From positions 1 to 64,000 of the forward strand of contig NZ_KZ984442.1 of assembly GCF_003569915.1 (NCBI RefSeq): a DNA stretch of 64,000 bases, in the 5' to 3' direction. The stretch is from Comamonas testosteroni. Lineage in GTDB: Bacteria > Pseudomonadota > Gammaproteobacteria > Burkholderiales > Burkholderiaceae_C. A model generated the notes under the pieces. The model was not told the DNA's origin and did no database searches. It was given only the letters and a program-made list of their open reading frames with translations. The position numbers and the translations under genes were made by a program. Numbering within the stretch: the first letter of the stretch is position 1; each line of letters starts with the position of its first letter. Below are positions 1 to 10,686 of the stretch, in pieces.

Positions 1-79
1 CTCGCGCCTTCAACGCTGCGTTGTAAGCCTTCCAGTTCGTTGTGCGGTACTTAACCCGACCCCAGCTCGTCTCTCTCAT
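1..79 (-). CDS. IS5-family transposase, N-terminal fragment (runs off the left edge)
   Basis: The reverse strand opens with an ATG at 79-77 and stays open to the window edge (26 codons). The peptide contains TSWGRVKYRTTNWKAYNAAL, which resembles the N-terminus of IS5-type DDE transposases (a K-Y-R-x-T-N-W-x-x-Y-x-x-A-L pattern). The rest of the gene lies outside the window, so it is unknown whether the transposase is intact. The match is by family recognition only. It is too short to assign an IS name. Confidence 0.7.
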   Translation of the reverse strand, partial: MRETSWGRVKYRTTNWKAYNAALKAR

Positions 80-126
80 CTCCCGAGCCTACCTCAGCTG
101 CGACCGGCATTTGTGCAACAACGCCC
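1..126 (-). mobile_element. End of an IS5-type insertion sequence
   Basis: The sequence upstream of the transposase start reads GGGCGTTGTTGCACAAAT on the reverse strand (126-109). This resembles the terminal inverted repeats of several IS5-group elements, which often carry a TTGCACAAA core. The outer boundary near 126 is inferred, because the other end and the target duplication are not in view. Confidence 0.55.
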
Positions 127-209
127 TTTGACGCCAGAACCGCGTCGATTTTTGAAGCTGAGGCCCAAGCTAAACTGCGCCGCTTTTGGCCAAATTTATG
201 GCTTTTGTA

Positions 210-227
210 CTACCTTGAATTAGGTAG
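210..227. promoter_or_regulatory. Palindrome upstream of the ImpA-like gene (possible operator)
   Basis: The arms CTACCT and AGGTAG flank a 6-bp spacer (TGAATT), about 65 bp before the start codon at 291. The site lies between the IS end and the gene. It could be a regulator site, or chance. No clear -35/-10 pair was found next to it. Confidence 0.25.
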
Positions 228-290
228 ATTTTGACTTGGCAATTGCTTGGAATATGCCCCGCAATTGCAGTGCCCAGACTTCAAAAATTC

Positions 291-3188
291 ATGATTCAGC
301 GCTGGACTCTTACTCTTTTTGCAAGCCTTGCCCTGGCCGCCTGCGGGGGCGGCGGTGATGGTGGAAACGACGGCAACGGCTCGACCTCCACGACACCACC
401 TCAGGTCGAGCAGCCCACCCCGCCTATTGCGCCTCCCACCACTCCTCCCGAATCGGAAGACACGGGTAGCCAGCCACCTGTGGTTCAGCCACCTGATGTG
501 GATGCACCGGAGACTCAACCTCCTGTCGTGACACCTCCTGTCAGCAGCCGTATCACCCGTGCACTGGTTGCCGGTGACAGCAACTTGCTGCTGGACGAAG
601 ACCGCACCCCGCTGCTGCAGGGCGCAACGGAAATCATCGCCAGCGCGCGAGTGCAGCAAAAAGCGCTGATCGCCCAGTTGATCGATGACAGCACCGCCGG
701 GGAACTGAATTTTGGCCAGAGCAGCCAGACCGTAAGCCCGCTGCTGTCGAGCAGCGCCAGCCCTTTGCTGGTCTCCAACACCGGTCGCATTCTGGCCAGC
801 ATCGGCACGTCCCAGGGCGGACGAGCGCTGGGCTATGGCCAGAATCTGCTGAGCCAGTTGTCCAGCGCTACCGGGGGCAATCAATCCCAGTTGCCGCTGT
901 TCAAGCGCAGTTTTGCCTGGCTGGCCACAGGCGATGCACAAAAGGCGTTGCCCGCCAATCTGCGCATTGCCACGCAGAACTACAGCAGCGCCACGGTGGC
1001 CAATCTGGTCGCGCGACTGGGCGGCAAGGCCCAGATGGTCAACTGTGCCATTGCTGATGCGGCCAATACCTGCTGGCAGGACGTCGATGTCTTCGTGTTT
1101 GGCCAGGACACGCCCGCCTCCGCAGCTCTGAGCAATCAGGTCAGCCGCTATCTGCAGGCTGGCAAAGGCGTGATTTATCTGCACAGCAACTGGGGCGACT
1201 CCGGTGGCGGCCGCCAGGTGCTGCAGGCCATGGGCATGGAGCTGGGCGGCTATGGTGGCAACTGGTGGGCGGGCCAGAGTGGCTACTCCATCGCCGGCAA
1301 AACGGCCAGCCAGCAGCGCGAAGCCGCAGACCGCCTGGGCGCACATGAGGCCGTTCTCAATGCCCTGCTTCATGGCAGCAGCGCCAATCTGGCCTCCGAC
1401 ACCAGCCTGATCACGGCGCTGGACGGCATTCGCAGCGACCTGCTGGGCCTGGAAGCCCAGGGTTACAACCTCTTTAGCGACAACTATCTGCAAAAGCCCT
1501 ATATGGAGGCCCATCGCCGTCTAGTGCTGTGGGCAGACATGGCCCGCAAGCTGACCGATTACAGCCAGGTGCGCCGCTCCAACACCAATGAGTTTCTGCG
1601 CACCTTCACTGCAGACTCGCTGAGCTATGCGGTGCGCGGCAGCGAGGCCACGCCCAAAAACTTTGCGGACTGGATGCCTGCGGCCTCGGTCAATCTGGCC
1701 ACCAGCCAGGACTGGGAAACCATCGAAGTCACCATCGCCCAAGAAGGTGGACGCACTGCCATTGGCCGTGGTGCAGTGCCGGGCAAGGCGGTGGATGTCG
1801 AGATCGTGAACGCCTCCGGCGCCAAGCTGGCTTTGCGCGTGGGCAATATCCGCACGCGCGGCAATCCCCTCTCTCAGGAGAATTACACCCGCCCACGCTC
1901 CCCCGATGGACATGAGGCCGCGCTGACGTCCGGCAAGACGCTGACATACAGCACCGCCTGGGGCGGGCCGCTGTTCCTCAGCTACTCCGGTGCCAAGCCT
2001 GGCTCGGTGGTGACACTGCGCGTTCGCGGCAGCGTCAAGTACGCGCACTTTGACTTCACGCGCAACCCCAGCGCACAGGAAATCGACGAAGCCGTGCAGG
2101 CCTTGCAGCGCGCGGATTTTGGCTGGCAGACCAGCAAGATGGTGGGCGGCGAAGTGCAGCAAACCATTGGCTACGCCAAGAGCGCCATCGGCAGCCATGC
2201 GCCCAAAACCTATGTGGTGGACCGCCTCAAAGGCATGATCTTTGACAGCAACCACCTGGCCAACGGCTATAACAATATGGCGGCCAGCGCCAACGTGAAC
2301 AGCATCTGCGCCACCATTGGCTGGGACTGCACAGGCAGCATCCACCGCGCACCAGGCGTGCAGCATTTTGTCGGCTGGCTGGCAGCCTGCGGCTTTCTGT
2401 GCTCGGGCAACCCGTCAGACGGCGCAGCCGGTCTGGCCCCCGGCTGGGGCTGGTGGCATGAACTGGGGCACAACACCGTCATGCGCCATATGCGACTGCT
2501 GACCGACACCGATGGCGTGGGCGGCAACAACGCCGGCGGCGGCTGCCCCGCGGAATGCGACAACAACATCCTGGCCAATGCCAGCGCCCTGCGCCAGTAC
2601 GCCATCACCAACGGCGCTGAAAACAATAGCGGCGACCGCATCGACCACAAGAAGCTGTACACGGACATCCAGGCTGCACGCGCCACAGGCAAGACCGGCA
2701 ACGAGCTGCAGGCCGATATGTTCAGCCGCTTCTGGACTGCGGCCAAGAAGTCCGACAACGCCATGCGCGCCGTGCACTTCCAGCTGGCCTTTATCTACAC
2801 CAAGGAGCGTCTGGGTCAGGCCCAGCCACAGCCTGCCGATGTGATCGACTTCCTGGGCCTGCTGGGCCGTGGCGAGCGCCTGATCTACAACGACAGCTAC
2901 TGGGCCGCCAACAAGGCTGCGCTGGGCATGGGCAGCTATGCCACACGCAGCATCGCCAACCATGAGCTGCTGTACGTCCTGTCCAGCCGCATCATCGGCC
3001 GCGATATGCGCCTGGTCTTTGCCAACTACGGCATTCCTCTGAGCGCCAATGCTCTGAGTTCGATTGCCAATCTTGGCCTGCCGCAGCTCAGCCCCGAGTT
3101 CTACGCCATGGTGCCAAACAAGGGCAACCAGCTGGAACTGGGTCGCTGGGTAGACCTGACAAGCAGCGTGCCTGCCTACCCACTTTGA
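291..3188 (+). CDS. ImpA-like M60-family zinc metalloprotease, surface or periplasmic lipoprotein
   Basis: Predicted 965-residue secreted zinc protease. The start at 291 is chosen because it gives a clean lipoprotein signal: a hydrophobic segment ending L-A-A-C, with the lipidated Cys followed by glycines. A Pro/Thr/Glu-rich linker (about residues 25-100) follows, then a large N-terminal region resembling the ImpA/M60 accessory domain. The zinc site is HELGH at residues 723-727, with a Glu at 755, fitting the M60 pattern HEXXH-X(8-28)-E. Length is near that of Pseudomonas aeruginosa ImpA (about 920), which cuts O-glycosylated host proteins. The substrate here is unknown. The gene stands alone between an IS end and convergent thiC, so it may be accessory. 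Family call is fairly sure; function against glycoproteins is inference. Confidence 0.85.
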   Translation: MIQRWTLTLFASLALAACGGGGDGGNDGNGSTSTTPPQVEQPTPPIAPPTTPPESEDTGSQPPVVQPPDVDAPETQPPVVTPPVSSRITRALVAGDSNLLLDEDRTPLLQGATEIIASARVQQKALIAQLIDDSTAGELNFGQSSQTVSPLLSSSASPLLVSNTGRILASIGTSQGGRALGYGQNLLSQLSSATGGNQSQLPLFKRSFAWLATGDAQKALPANLRIATQNYSSATVANLVARLGGKAQMVNCAIADAANTCWQDVDVFVFGQDTPASAALSNQVSRYLQAGKGVIYLHSNWGDSGGGRQVLQAMGMELGGYGGNWWAGQSGYSIAGKTASQQREAADRLGAHEAVLNALLHGSSANLASDTSLITALDGIRSDLLGLEAQGYNLFSDNYLQKPYMEAHRRLVLWADMARKLTDYSQVRRSNTNEFLRTFTADSLSYAVRGSEATPKNFADWMPAASVNLATSQDWETIEVTIAQEGGRTAIGRGAVPGKAVDVEIVNASGAKLALRVGNIRTRGNPLSQENYTRPRSPDGHEAALTSGKTLTYSTAWGGPLFLSYSGAKPGSVVTLRVRGSVKYAHFDFTRNPSAQEIDEAVQALQRADFGWQTSKMVGGEVQQTIGYAKSAIGSHAPKTYVVDRLKGMIFDSNHLANGYNNMAASANVNSICATIGWDCTGSIHRAPGVQHFVGWLAACGFLCSGNPSDGAAGLAPGWGWWHELGHNTVMRHMRLLTDTDGVGGNNAGGGCPAECDNNILANASALRQYAITNGAENNSGDRIDHKKLYTDIQAARATGKTGNELQADMFSRFWTAAKKSDNAMRAVHFQLAFIYTKERLGQAQPQPADVIDFLGLLGRGERLIYNDSYWAANKAALGMGSYATRSIANHELLYVLSSRIIGRDMRLVFANYGIPLSANALSSIANLGLPQLSPEFYAMVPNKGNQLELGRWVDLTSSVPAYPL

Positions 3189-3210
3189 TGTAAGCACGCA
3201 TCGCCCCACA

Positions 3211-3241
3211 AAAAAGGCAAGCCATTGTGACTTGCCTTTTA
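3211..3241. terminator. Bidirectional intrinsic terminator between the ImpA-like gene and thiC
   Basis: The stem AAAAGGCAAG / CTTGCCTTTT with a 9-nt loop has A and T runs on both sides, so it can serve both convergent genes. Confidence 0.8.
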
Positions 3242-3243
3242 TT

Positions 3244-3290
3244 TCGATAGCTATCAGCGCTTATAGCATCAGGACTACAGCCCTGTTTGG
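3244..3290 (+). repeat. GGACTA-core dispersed repeat, copy A
   Basis: Contains GATAGCTATCAGCGCTTATA and then GGACTACAGCC. It is one of about ten related copies in this window (left part ATAGC-TAGCGC-TAT, right part GGACTA-AGCC-TTT). It lies between convergent genes, just after their terminator. Confidence 0.65.
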
Positions 3291-3297
3291 CATCAAA

Positions 3298-5328
<2,031 letters not shown>

Positions 5329-5397
5329 TTATGGATGTCTGGCCTGCGCTGCTGAAATTCGAGAATTTCAGCCGGCCCTGCGCATTGGGGCTGTCCA

Positions 5398-5436
5398 GAA
5401 AAGACAAAACCCCAGTGCGCGAGGCGCCTGGGGTTG
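5398..5436 (-). terminator. Riboswitch-controlled intrinsic terminator in the thiC leader
   Basis: On the reverse strand, AACCCCAG and CTGGGGTT pair around a GC-rich loop (5435-5408) and are followed directly by TTTTGTCTTTT. It lies between the TPP aptamer and the thiC start, so it is the probable expression platform, with termination when TPP is bound. Confidence 0.8.
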
Positions 5437-5519
5437 CTGTGGCTATGGATTTTGGGCATGTACCAAGCCTTGAAAAAAGCCTGTGCGCCTGTCCATCCAT
5501 GGCCCTGCTTCAGGGTCCC

Positions 5520-5622
5520 GCTCTTCTTCCGCCGGTATGAACCGGATCAAGTTCGTCGGGTTCGCTAATCGGCGGTCTTGCAACCACTTTTCGCATCTCA
5601 GCGCTTTCGCACACCCCGGAGC
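5520..5622 (-). promoter_or_regulatory. TPP riboswitch (THI element) aptamer upstream of thiC
   Basis: The reverse strand shows the hallmark blocks in order: CCGGGGTGTGCG, CTGAGATG, then ACCCGACGAACTTGATCCGG and a short hairpin GGTTCATACC followed by GGCGGAAGAAGAGCG. GCTC at the 5' side and GAGC at the 3' side can form P1. The 5242-5697 gap between thiC and the next gene is mostly this leader. The aptamer sits about 280 nt before the start codon. Confidence 0.93.
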
Positions 5623-5697
5623 TGGCTGCAGTATAGGCGCAATTGCCGCAAATTCAGCAGCTGTTGCCGCTGTTTAACAGTGCTGACCGCGAGCTGC

Positions 5698-6357
5698 TTA
5701 ATCGAGGCCCTGCACGCTCAGCCACTCCTTGCTGTCCGCGCGGCTGGCGCGCCACTGGTTGATGGGGGCGCTGCTGTCTTCATAACCCAGCGCAATGCCA
5801 AAGGCGATCTGGTAGCCGCCGGGCAGCGCCAGCTGATTGACCAGCATGTCGTTGTACAAGCGCCAGAAGCCTTGCGCGCAGGTCGCCAGACCGTTTTCCA
5901 CGGCCAGCAGCATAAGGGCCTGCAAATAGATGCCCAGATCCACCCACTGGGCGTAGCCCATGCGCTCGTCCACGGCGATAAAGATGCCCACGGGCGCGCC
6001 AAACATCTGGCCGTTGGTGGCGAGCTGCTTGAGGCGAGCCGCCTTGTCTTCGCGCCCCACGCCAATGGCGCGGTACAGGTCTTCGCCGTTTTCAAAGCGG
6101 CGGCTGCGGTAGGGCTCCCACAGGCCGGGTGGATAGGACAGGCCGGGGCGCTGCACGGGCTCGGTCTGCGCAGCCTTGGCGCACAGGTCCTTGAGCGCCT
6201 GACCGCCCACGGCCGTCACGCGCCAGGGCTGCATATTGCCGCCCGATGCGGACTGGGCTGCTTGCTCAAGCAGCTTGCGCACGGTGTCGCCGCTGACGGT
6301 CTGGGGCAAAAAAGCACGCACCGAATGGCGCTGCTGCAGGGCTTGTTCTATGTTCAT
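5698..6357 (-). CDS. Nitroreductase-family flavoprotein (paralog 1)
   Basis: A 219-residue FMN-dependent, NAD(P)H-using oxidoreductase of the nitroreductase fold. The N-terminal RHSVRAF (residues 10-16), which contacts FMN in this family, is present, as are SGGNMQPW (about 38-45) and a C-terminal segment ATCAQGFW. The natural substrate cannot be told from the sequence; members reduce nitroaromatics or quinones, or act as dehydrogenases. It is clearly homologous, in DNA and protein, to the gene at 7888-8550, with a substrate-binding protein gene between them on the other strand. The duplicate suggests a tandem duplication followed by divergence or insertion. Confidence 0.88.
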   Translation of the reverse strand: MNIEQALQQRHSVRAFLPQTVSGDTVRKLLEQAAQSASGGNMQPWRVTAVGGQALKDLCAKAAQTEPVQRPGLSYPPGLWEPYRSRRFENGEDLYRAIGVGREDKAARLKQLATNGQMFGAPVGIFIAVDERMGYAQWVDLGIYLQALMLLAVENGLATCAQGFWRLYNDMLVNQLALPGGYQIAFGIALGYEDSSAPINQWRASRADSKEWLSVQGLD

Positions 6358-6552
6358 CTCGACTGATTTTCTGAAATTTCAGCGCGGAGTTTAGGTGTAA
6401 ACACCGAGTCCCTCTGTCGCAAGGGAATCAAAGATCAACGGAGCAAGTGCTTGCCCTGATGGCGGCCCGGAGGCGACCTGCAACCATGCTGTCTGCCCTG
6501 ATTTTGCGCAGGAGCAGCCTCTTCACCACCGATGATTGCAGGAGACGATTTC

Positions 6553-7773
6553 ATGAAATCTGGACACTCTTTTGCGGCCTGCGCGTTGTCGCCGCGTACC
6601 TTGACGTTGGCTCTGGGTTGCCTGTTGGCCGCCGCCAGTGCCCAGGCGCAGGACAAGATTCGCATTGGTTTCATCACCGATATGTCGGGCCTGTATGCCG
6701 ATGTGGACGGCAAAGGCGGCGCGCTGGCCATTCAGATGGCCGTGGAAGACCATGGCGGCAAGCTGCTGGGCAAGCCCATTGAGATACTGACTGCAGACCA
6801 CCAGAACAAGGCCGATATCGCAGCCAGCAAGGCCCGCGAGTGGTTTGACACCCAGGGCATGCAGATGCTGATTGGCGGCACCACGTCCAGCGCGGGGCTG
6901 GCCATGGGCAAGGTGGCCGATGAGAAGAAAAAGGTCTACATCATCAACGGCGCGGGTACATCGGCACTGACCAATGACCAGTGCAGCCCCTACTTTGTGC
7001 ACTACGCCTATGACACGGTGGCGCTGGCCAAGGGCACGGGCAAAGCCGTGGTGGAGCTGGGCGGCAAGAACTGGTTCTTTCTGACCGCCGACTATGCGTT
7101 TGGTCAGGCGCTGGAGGCCGATACCACCAAGGTCGTCAACGCCTCGGGCGGCAAGGTGCTGGGCAGCGTCAAGCACCCGCTCAATACCTCGGACTTTTCT
7201 TCCTTCCTGCTGCAGGCGCAGAACTCCAAGGCCCAGATTCTGGGTCTGGCCAATGCGGGTGGCGACACCATCAACGCCATCAAGTCGGCGCGCGAGTTCG
7301 GCCTGACCAAAAGCATGAAGCTGGCCGGTCTGCTGCTATTCAGCTCGGACATTCACAGCCTGGGCCTCAAGGCCACTGAAGGGCTGATGTTTACCGACAG
7401 CTGGCACTGGGACCTGAACGCCGAAAGCCGCAAGTTTGCGGACCGCTTCTTTGCCAAGTTCAAGAAGATGCCCACCTCGCTGCAGGCCGCCAACTACTCG
7501 GCCGCCATGCAGTACATGAAGCTGGTCGAGCGCATTGGCACGACCGATGCCGACAAGGTCATGGCCGCCTTCAAGGCCACGCCGCTGTCGGACTTCTATG
7601 CCAAGGGCGTCGTTCGCCCCGATGGCCGCTATGCCCACGATATGCATTTGCTGCAGGTCAAGAGCCCGGCGGAATCCAAGAAGGCCTGGGATTACTTCAA
7701 GGTGCTCAAGACTCTGCCCGGTGATCAGGTCTTCACCACCAAGGAAGAAAGCAAGTGCGCGCTGTGGAAGTAA
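6553..7773 (+). CDS. Branched-chain amino acid-type ABC transporter substrate-binding protein
   Basis: A 406-residue periplasmic binding protein of the Leu/Ile/Val type (Peripla_BP_6). The start at 6553 has AGGAGA seven bases upstream. The signal peptide ends in A-Q-A before QDKIRIGF. The conserved N-terminal motif IRIGFITDMSGLYADVDGKG is typical of binding proteins for amino acids, amides, urea or aromatic acids. No permease or ATPase gene is adjacent, so it is an orphan that must use a transporter encoded elsewhere. It is flanked on both sides by nitroreductase paralogs on the opposite strand. Ligand unknown. Confidence 0.9.
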   Translation: MKSGHSFAACALSPRTLTLALGCLLAAASAQAQDKIRIGFITDMSGLYADVDGKGGALAIQMAVEDHGGKLLGKPIEILTADHQNKADIAASKAREWFDTQGMQMLIGGTTSSAGLAMGKVADEKKKVYIINGAGTSALTNDQCSPYFVHYAYDTVALAKGTGKAVVELGGKNWFFLTADYAFGQALEADTTKVVNASGGKVLGSVKHPLNTSDFSSFLLQAQNSKAQILGLANAGGDTINAIKSAREFGLTKSMKLAGLLLFSSDIHSLGLKATEGLMFTDSWHWDLNAESRKFADRFFAKFKKMPTSLQAANYSAAMQYMKLVERIGTTDADKVMAAFKATPLSDFYAKGVVRPDGRYAHDMHLLQVKSPAESKKAWDYFKVLKTLPGDQVFTTKEESKCALWK

Positions 7774-7792
7774 TCTGAGCCGTCTGAACCTC

Positions 7793-7825
7793 AAAAAGCC
7801 GGGCCTCAGTGCCCGGCCTTTTTTG
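7793..7825 (+). terminator. Intrinsic terminator of the substrate-binding protein gene
   Basis: The stem GCCGGGC / GCCCGGC with loop CTCAGT is followed by CTTTTTT. An A-run precedes the stem, so it may also act on the convergent gene. Confidence 0.88.
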
Positions 7826-7834
7826 CACCTCGTC

Positions 7835-7896
7835 ACTATCAAAAATATAGCTATTAGCCTATTTATCTTCTGGACATCAGGCCGATTTCATTCAAA
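7835..7896 (+). repeat. GGACTA-core dispersed repeat, copy B
   Basis: Reads ACTATCAAAAATATAGCTAT, then TGGACATCAGGCC, then TTTCATTCAAAA. Its right end overlaps the last codons and stop (TGA, 7890-7888) of the convergent nitroreductase gene. Confidence 0.65.
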
Positions 7897-8550
7897 ACCA
7901 CGCATTTCGCACCAGTCCTGCGCCTGCGCGCGGCTGGAGCGCCACTGATTGATGGGTGCTGCTTGGTCCTCATAGCCCAGCGCCATGCCAAAGGCGATCT
8001 GGTAGTCCTCGGGCAGCGCCAGATGCTGGCTCACAAAATCGCTGTAATTGCGCCAGAATCCCTGGGCGCAAGTGGCCAGCCCTTTCTCGGTGGCCAGCAG
8101 CATCAGCGACTGCAGATAGATGCCCAGATCCACCCACTGCGCATGCACCATGCGCTTGTCCACGGCGACAAAAATGCCCACGGGCGCGCCAAACATGCGG
8201 GTGTTCTGCGCCAGCTGCATCAGGCGGCCCTGCTTGTCCTCGCGCTCAATACCGATGGCGCGGTACAGGTCTTCACCGTTCTCAAAGCGGCGGCTGCGGT
8301 AGGGCTCCCACAGCGACTGCGGATAGACCATGGCCGGGTCGTGATTGGGCGTGGCAGTGCGCATGGCAGCGCTCAAGTCCCGCAGGCTCTGGCCCGTGAG
8401 CGCCACCACGCGCCACGGTTGCAGATTGCCGCCTGAAGCGGCCTGCCCGGCCTGCGCCAGCAAGTCTTTGACCAGCTCTGCCGGCAGCGCCTGCGGCAGA
8501 AAAGCGCGCACGGAATGGCGCTGCTGCATGGCCTGTTGCACATTCATCAT
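7888..8550 (-). CDS. Nitroreductase-family flavoprotein (paralog 2)
   Basis: A 220-residue homolog of the product of 5698-6357, with the same RHSVRAF, SGGNLQPW and ATCAQGFW segments, so presumably also an FMN enzyme using NAD(P)H. Differences cluster in the central region, suggesting a different substrate. Two ATG codons in a row open the frame (8550 and 8547), and no strong ribosome site is visible. Its last codons and stop lie inside a dispersed repeat. It may have arisen by duplication of its neighbour. Confidence 0.87.
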   Translation of the reverse strand: MMNVQQAMQQRHSVRAFLPQALPAELVKDLLAQAGQAASGGNLQPWRVVALTGQSLRDLSAAMRTATPNHDPAMVYPQSLWEPYRSRRFENGEDLYRAIGIEREDKQGRLMQLAQNTRMFGAPVGIFVAVDKRMVHAQWVDLGIYLQSLMLLATEKGLATCAQGFWRNYSDFVSQHLALPEDYQIAFGMALGYEDQAAPINQWRSSRAQAQDWCEMRGFE

Positions 8551-8655
8551 GGAGTTTGCCCTGCGTTGAAAGACCTGCAGTCTCCCGCTGCGCTGCGGTC
8601 ATGCCTGCCCTCAAATCGACTACGGGCAAGTACGAGGCAAGTGCGAGCAGGCCAT

Positions 8656-8686
8656 GAAAAAAGCCAGCAGTGCATGCTGGCTTTTG
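8656..8686 (-). terminator. Intrinsic terminator downstream of cysE
   Basis: On the reverse strand, AAAAGCCAGCA pairs with TGCTGGCTTTTTT around a short loop and ends in a T-run. It lies 60 nt past the cysE stop and can also work weakly on the other strand. Confidence 0.8.
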
Positions 8687-8690
8687 AGGT

Positions 8691-8752
8691 ATTTTGCTAT
8701 CAAAACAGAAGCTATATGCGCATATATCCTCTGGACTTGAAGCCTATTTACC
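8691..8752 (+). repeat. GGACTA-core dispersed repeat, copy C
   Basis: Contains CTATCAAAACAGAAGCTATA, GCGCATATA and TGGACTTGAAGCCTATTTAC. The right end overlaps the stop codon of cysE (TAG, 8746-8744). Confidence 0.65.
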
Positions 8753-9568
8753 CATGATCTGATCGATCTTGTCCTTGCGGAAGGCCTCGGGCATCTCGGA
8801 CTCGCAAGGCATGCAATCCGTCACCTTGCCCTGAATCGACAGCTTCTCGATCGCCGCCCACAGCAGTGCAATCTGCTTTTCATGGCCGGCCGCGCCGTCC
8901 GACAGCGAACGCATGGCCTGCGCCACGGGGTCCACTTCCGAGGTCACGCCGTAAGCCGTGAAGTTGCCCTTGTCGCAATCATCCTGCGCAGGCTTGGCGG
9001 GCTGCACCTTGGTCACGGCTTCGTGCTCAGTCACATCGGCACTCTCGCCCTGTTTGCTGGGGATGATGCGCGCGGGAATGCCCACCGCCGTCGCGCCCGC
9101 AGGCACGGGTTTGATGACCACGGCATTGCTGCCGATCTTGGCGTTATCGCCCACCTCAAAGCCGCCCAGCACCTTGGCACCCGCGCTGACCACCACGTTC
9201 TTGCCCAGCGTGGGGTGGCGCTTGGTGCCCTTGTACAGCGAGGTACCGCCCAGCGTGACGCCGTGGTAGATGGTGCAGCCATCGCCCACCACGGCGGTCT
9301 CGCCGATCACGACACCCATGCCGTGGTCGATAAAGACTTCCCTGCCGATGACGGCACCGGGGTGGATTTCGATGCCGGTGAGCCAGCGCCCCATGTGCGA
9401 GATAAAGCGGCCCAGCCATTTGAGACTATGCGTCCAGCACCAGTGCGCCGGGCGTTGCAGCCAGATGGCGTGCAGGCCCGGGTAACAGGTGATGACCTCC
9501 CAGGTGCTGCGAGCCGCAGGGTCGCGGTCAAGAATGCACTGGATGTCGGAGCGCAGGCGATCAAGCAT
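8744..9568 (-). CDS. cysE: Serine O-acetyltransferase CysE
   Basis: Transfers acetyl from acetyl-CoA to serine, giving O-acetylserine, the first step of cysteine synthesis in the cytoplasm. The product is 274 residues when begun at the ATG at 9568 ([10 protein letters not shown]), the usual N-terminus of beta-proteobacterial CysE. The catalytic Asp-His region [10 protein letters not shown] is present and is followed by left-handed hexapeptide repeats ([20 protein letters not shown]) that form the trimeric beta-helix. The C-terminal 70 residues carry an extra tail with C-x2-C (MPCESE) of unknown role. No clear Shine-Dalgarno precedes the start. It lies downstream of trmJ on the same strand with a 37-nt gap, a pairing common in proteobacteria. 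Confidence 0.93.
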   Translation of the reverse strand: MLDRLRSDIQCILDRDPAARSTWEVITCYPGLHAIWLQRPAHWCWTHSLKWLGRFISHMGRWLTGIEIHPGAVIGREVFIDHGMGVVIGETAVVGDGCTIYHGVTLGGTSLYKGTKRHPTLGKNVVVSAGAKVLGGFEVGDNAKIGSNAVVIKPVPAGATAVGIPARIIPSKQGESADVTEHEAVTKVQPAKPAQDDCDKGNFTAYGVTSEVDPVAQAMRSLSDGAAGHEKQIALLWAAIEKLSIQGKVTDCMPCESEMPEAFRKDKIDQIMGK

Positions 9569-9605
9569 CAAATAACTACATGAGGAAATGTTTAGCTTGT
9601 GAAGT

Positions 9606-10418
9606 CTAGCGGGTTGGCGGCGTACTCTGCAGCATGGCTTTGGCAACACCGCGAAGAATATGGATTTCTTCCTGCGTCAGCTGCGCACGGTTGAAAAGCT
9701 GGTTAAGCCGGGGCATGAGCTTTTTGGGCGCAGCCGGGTCCAGAAAGCCGATATGCGCCAGCGCCTGCTCCCAGTGGCCCAGCATGCCCTGCACCTGGGC
9801 CATGTCGGCGCGGTGCACCTCGGGCGTGTGCTCCACCACAGGGAAACCGCCTAGCGCCTCGCGCCAGTCGTAGGCGATGACCTGAATGGCCGAACCCAGA
9901 TTGAGCGAGCCAAACTGCGGATTGGACGGAATGGACAGTGCCACATCGCAGCGGTACACGTCCTCGTTGCTCATGCCAAAGCGCTCGCAGCCGAACAAAA
10001 AGGCCACGCCCTTCTGGTTGCAGGCCGCACCGGGCGTGGGCTGATTATCGGTCTCATTCAGAGCCGAATCGCCTTCCAGTCCAGATGTTGTACGCACATC
10101 CAGCTCACCTTTCAGGAGCAACTCAAAGTGCTGGCGCGGTGTGCGCGTGGGCGGGCCAAAGTCGCGCGGCGTCATGGCCGTGGCGCACATGTGGCTGATG
10201 CCGTCCAGCGCCTCTTCCAGCGTGTCCACCACGCGGGCCTTGTCCAGCACATCGAGTGCACCACTGGCGCGCTGAATGGTTTCTTCCTTGCGCAGCACAT
10301 TCTTGTAGCGCGGGCGCACCAGCACCAGGTCGTCAAAGCCCATGGTCTTGAGCCCGCGGGCAGCTGCGCCCACATTGCCCGCATGGCTGGTTTCAATCAA
10401 TATGAATCGGGTTTTCAT
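9606..10418 (-). CDS. trmJ: tRNA (cytidine/uridine-2'-O-)-methyltransferase TrmJ
   Basis: SPOUT-family enzyme that 2'-O-methylates position 32 of tRNAs with S-adenosylmethionine. The product is 270 residues, close to the family length, starting [15 protein letters not shown]. Motif 1 ([17 protein letters not shown]), motif 2 ([15 protein letters not shown]) and motif 3 ([16 protein letters not shown]) are all visible. These form the trefoil-knot cofactor pocket. The C-terminal ~90 residues are the helical tail found in TrmJ. It is probably cotranscribed with cysE and divergent from suhB. Confidence 0.92.
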   Translation of the reverse strand: MKTRFILIETSHAGNVGAAARGLKTMGFDDLVLVRPRYKNVLRKEETIQRASGALDVLDKARVVDTLEEALDGISHMCATAMTPRDFGPPTRTPRQHFELLLKGELDVRTTSGLEGDSALNETDNQPTPGAACNQKGVAFLFGCERFGMSNEDVYRCDVALSIPSNPQFGSLNLGSAIQVIAYDWREALGGFPVVEHTPEVHRADMAQVQGMLGHWEQALAHIGFLDPAAPKKLMPRLNQLFNRAQLTQEEIHILRGVAKAMLQSTPPTR

Positions 10419-10686
10419 CGAGAAAAGCACTAAAAAGCAGCAAAGGCCCTGTGAGCGGCCCTGAAAAGCAAGCGCCTGCATCTGCCTGCTGTACTGGAGC
10501 GGACCTGGGTCAACACCCCGCAAGGCCCCATGACACGCAAGGGCCGCGCAAGCAAAAAAAATGCAGGCTGAGTAGAATTGCCGCTATTGTCGCCGCCCCG
10601 CATCGCCGGTCGCGGCTTTCTCGTTCTTACCCGCGTAGTTCAGCCCACCATTGCTCCGGGCTGCATCGCCAACGCACTCACAATTT

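Noticed and set aside
1-26. Possible end of a forward gene (RAFNAAL then stop)
   Set aside because: The reverse strand gives a recognisable transposase N-terminus over the same bases.
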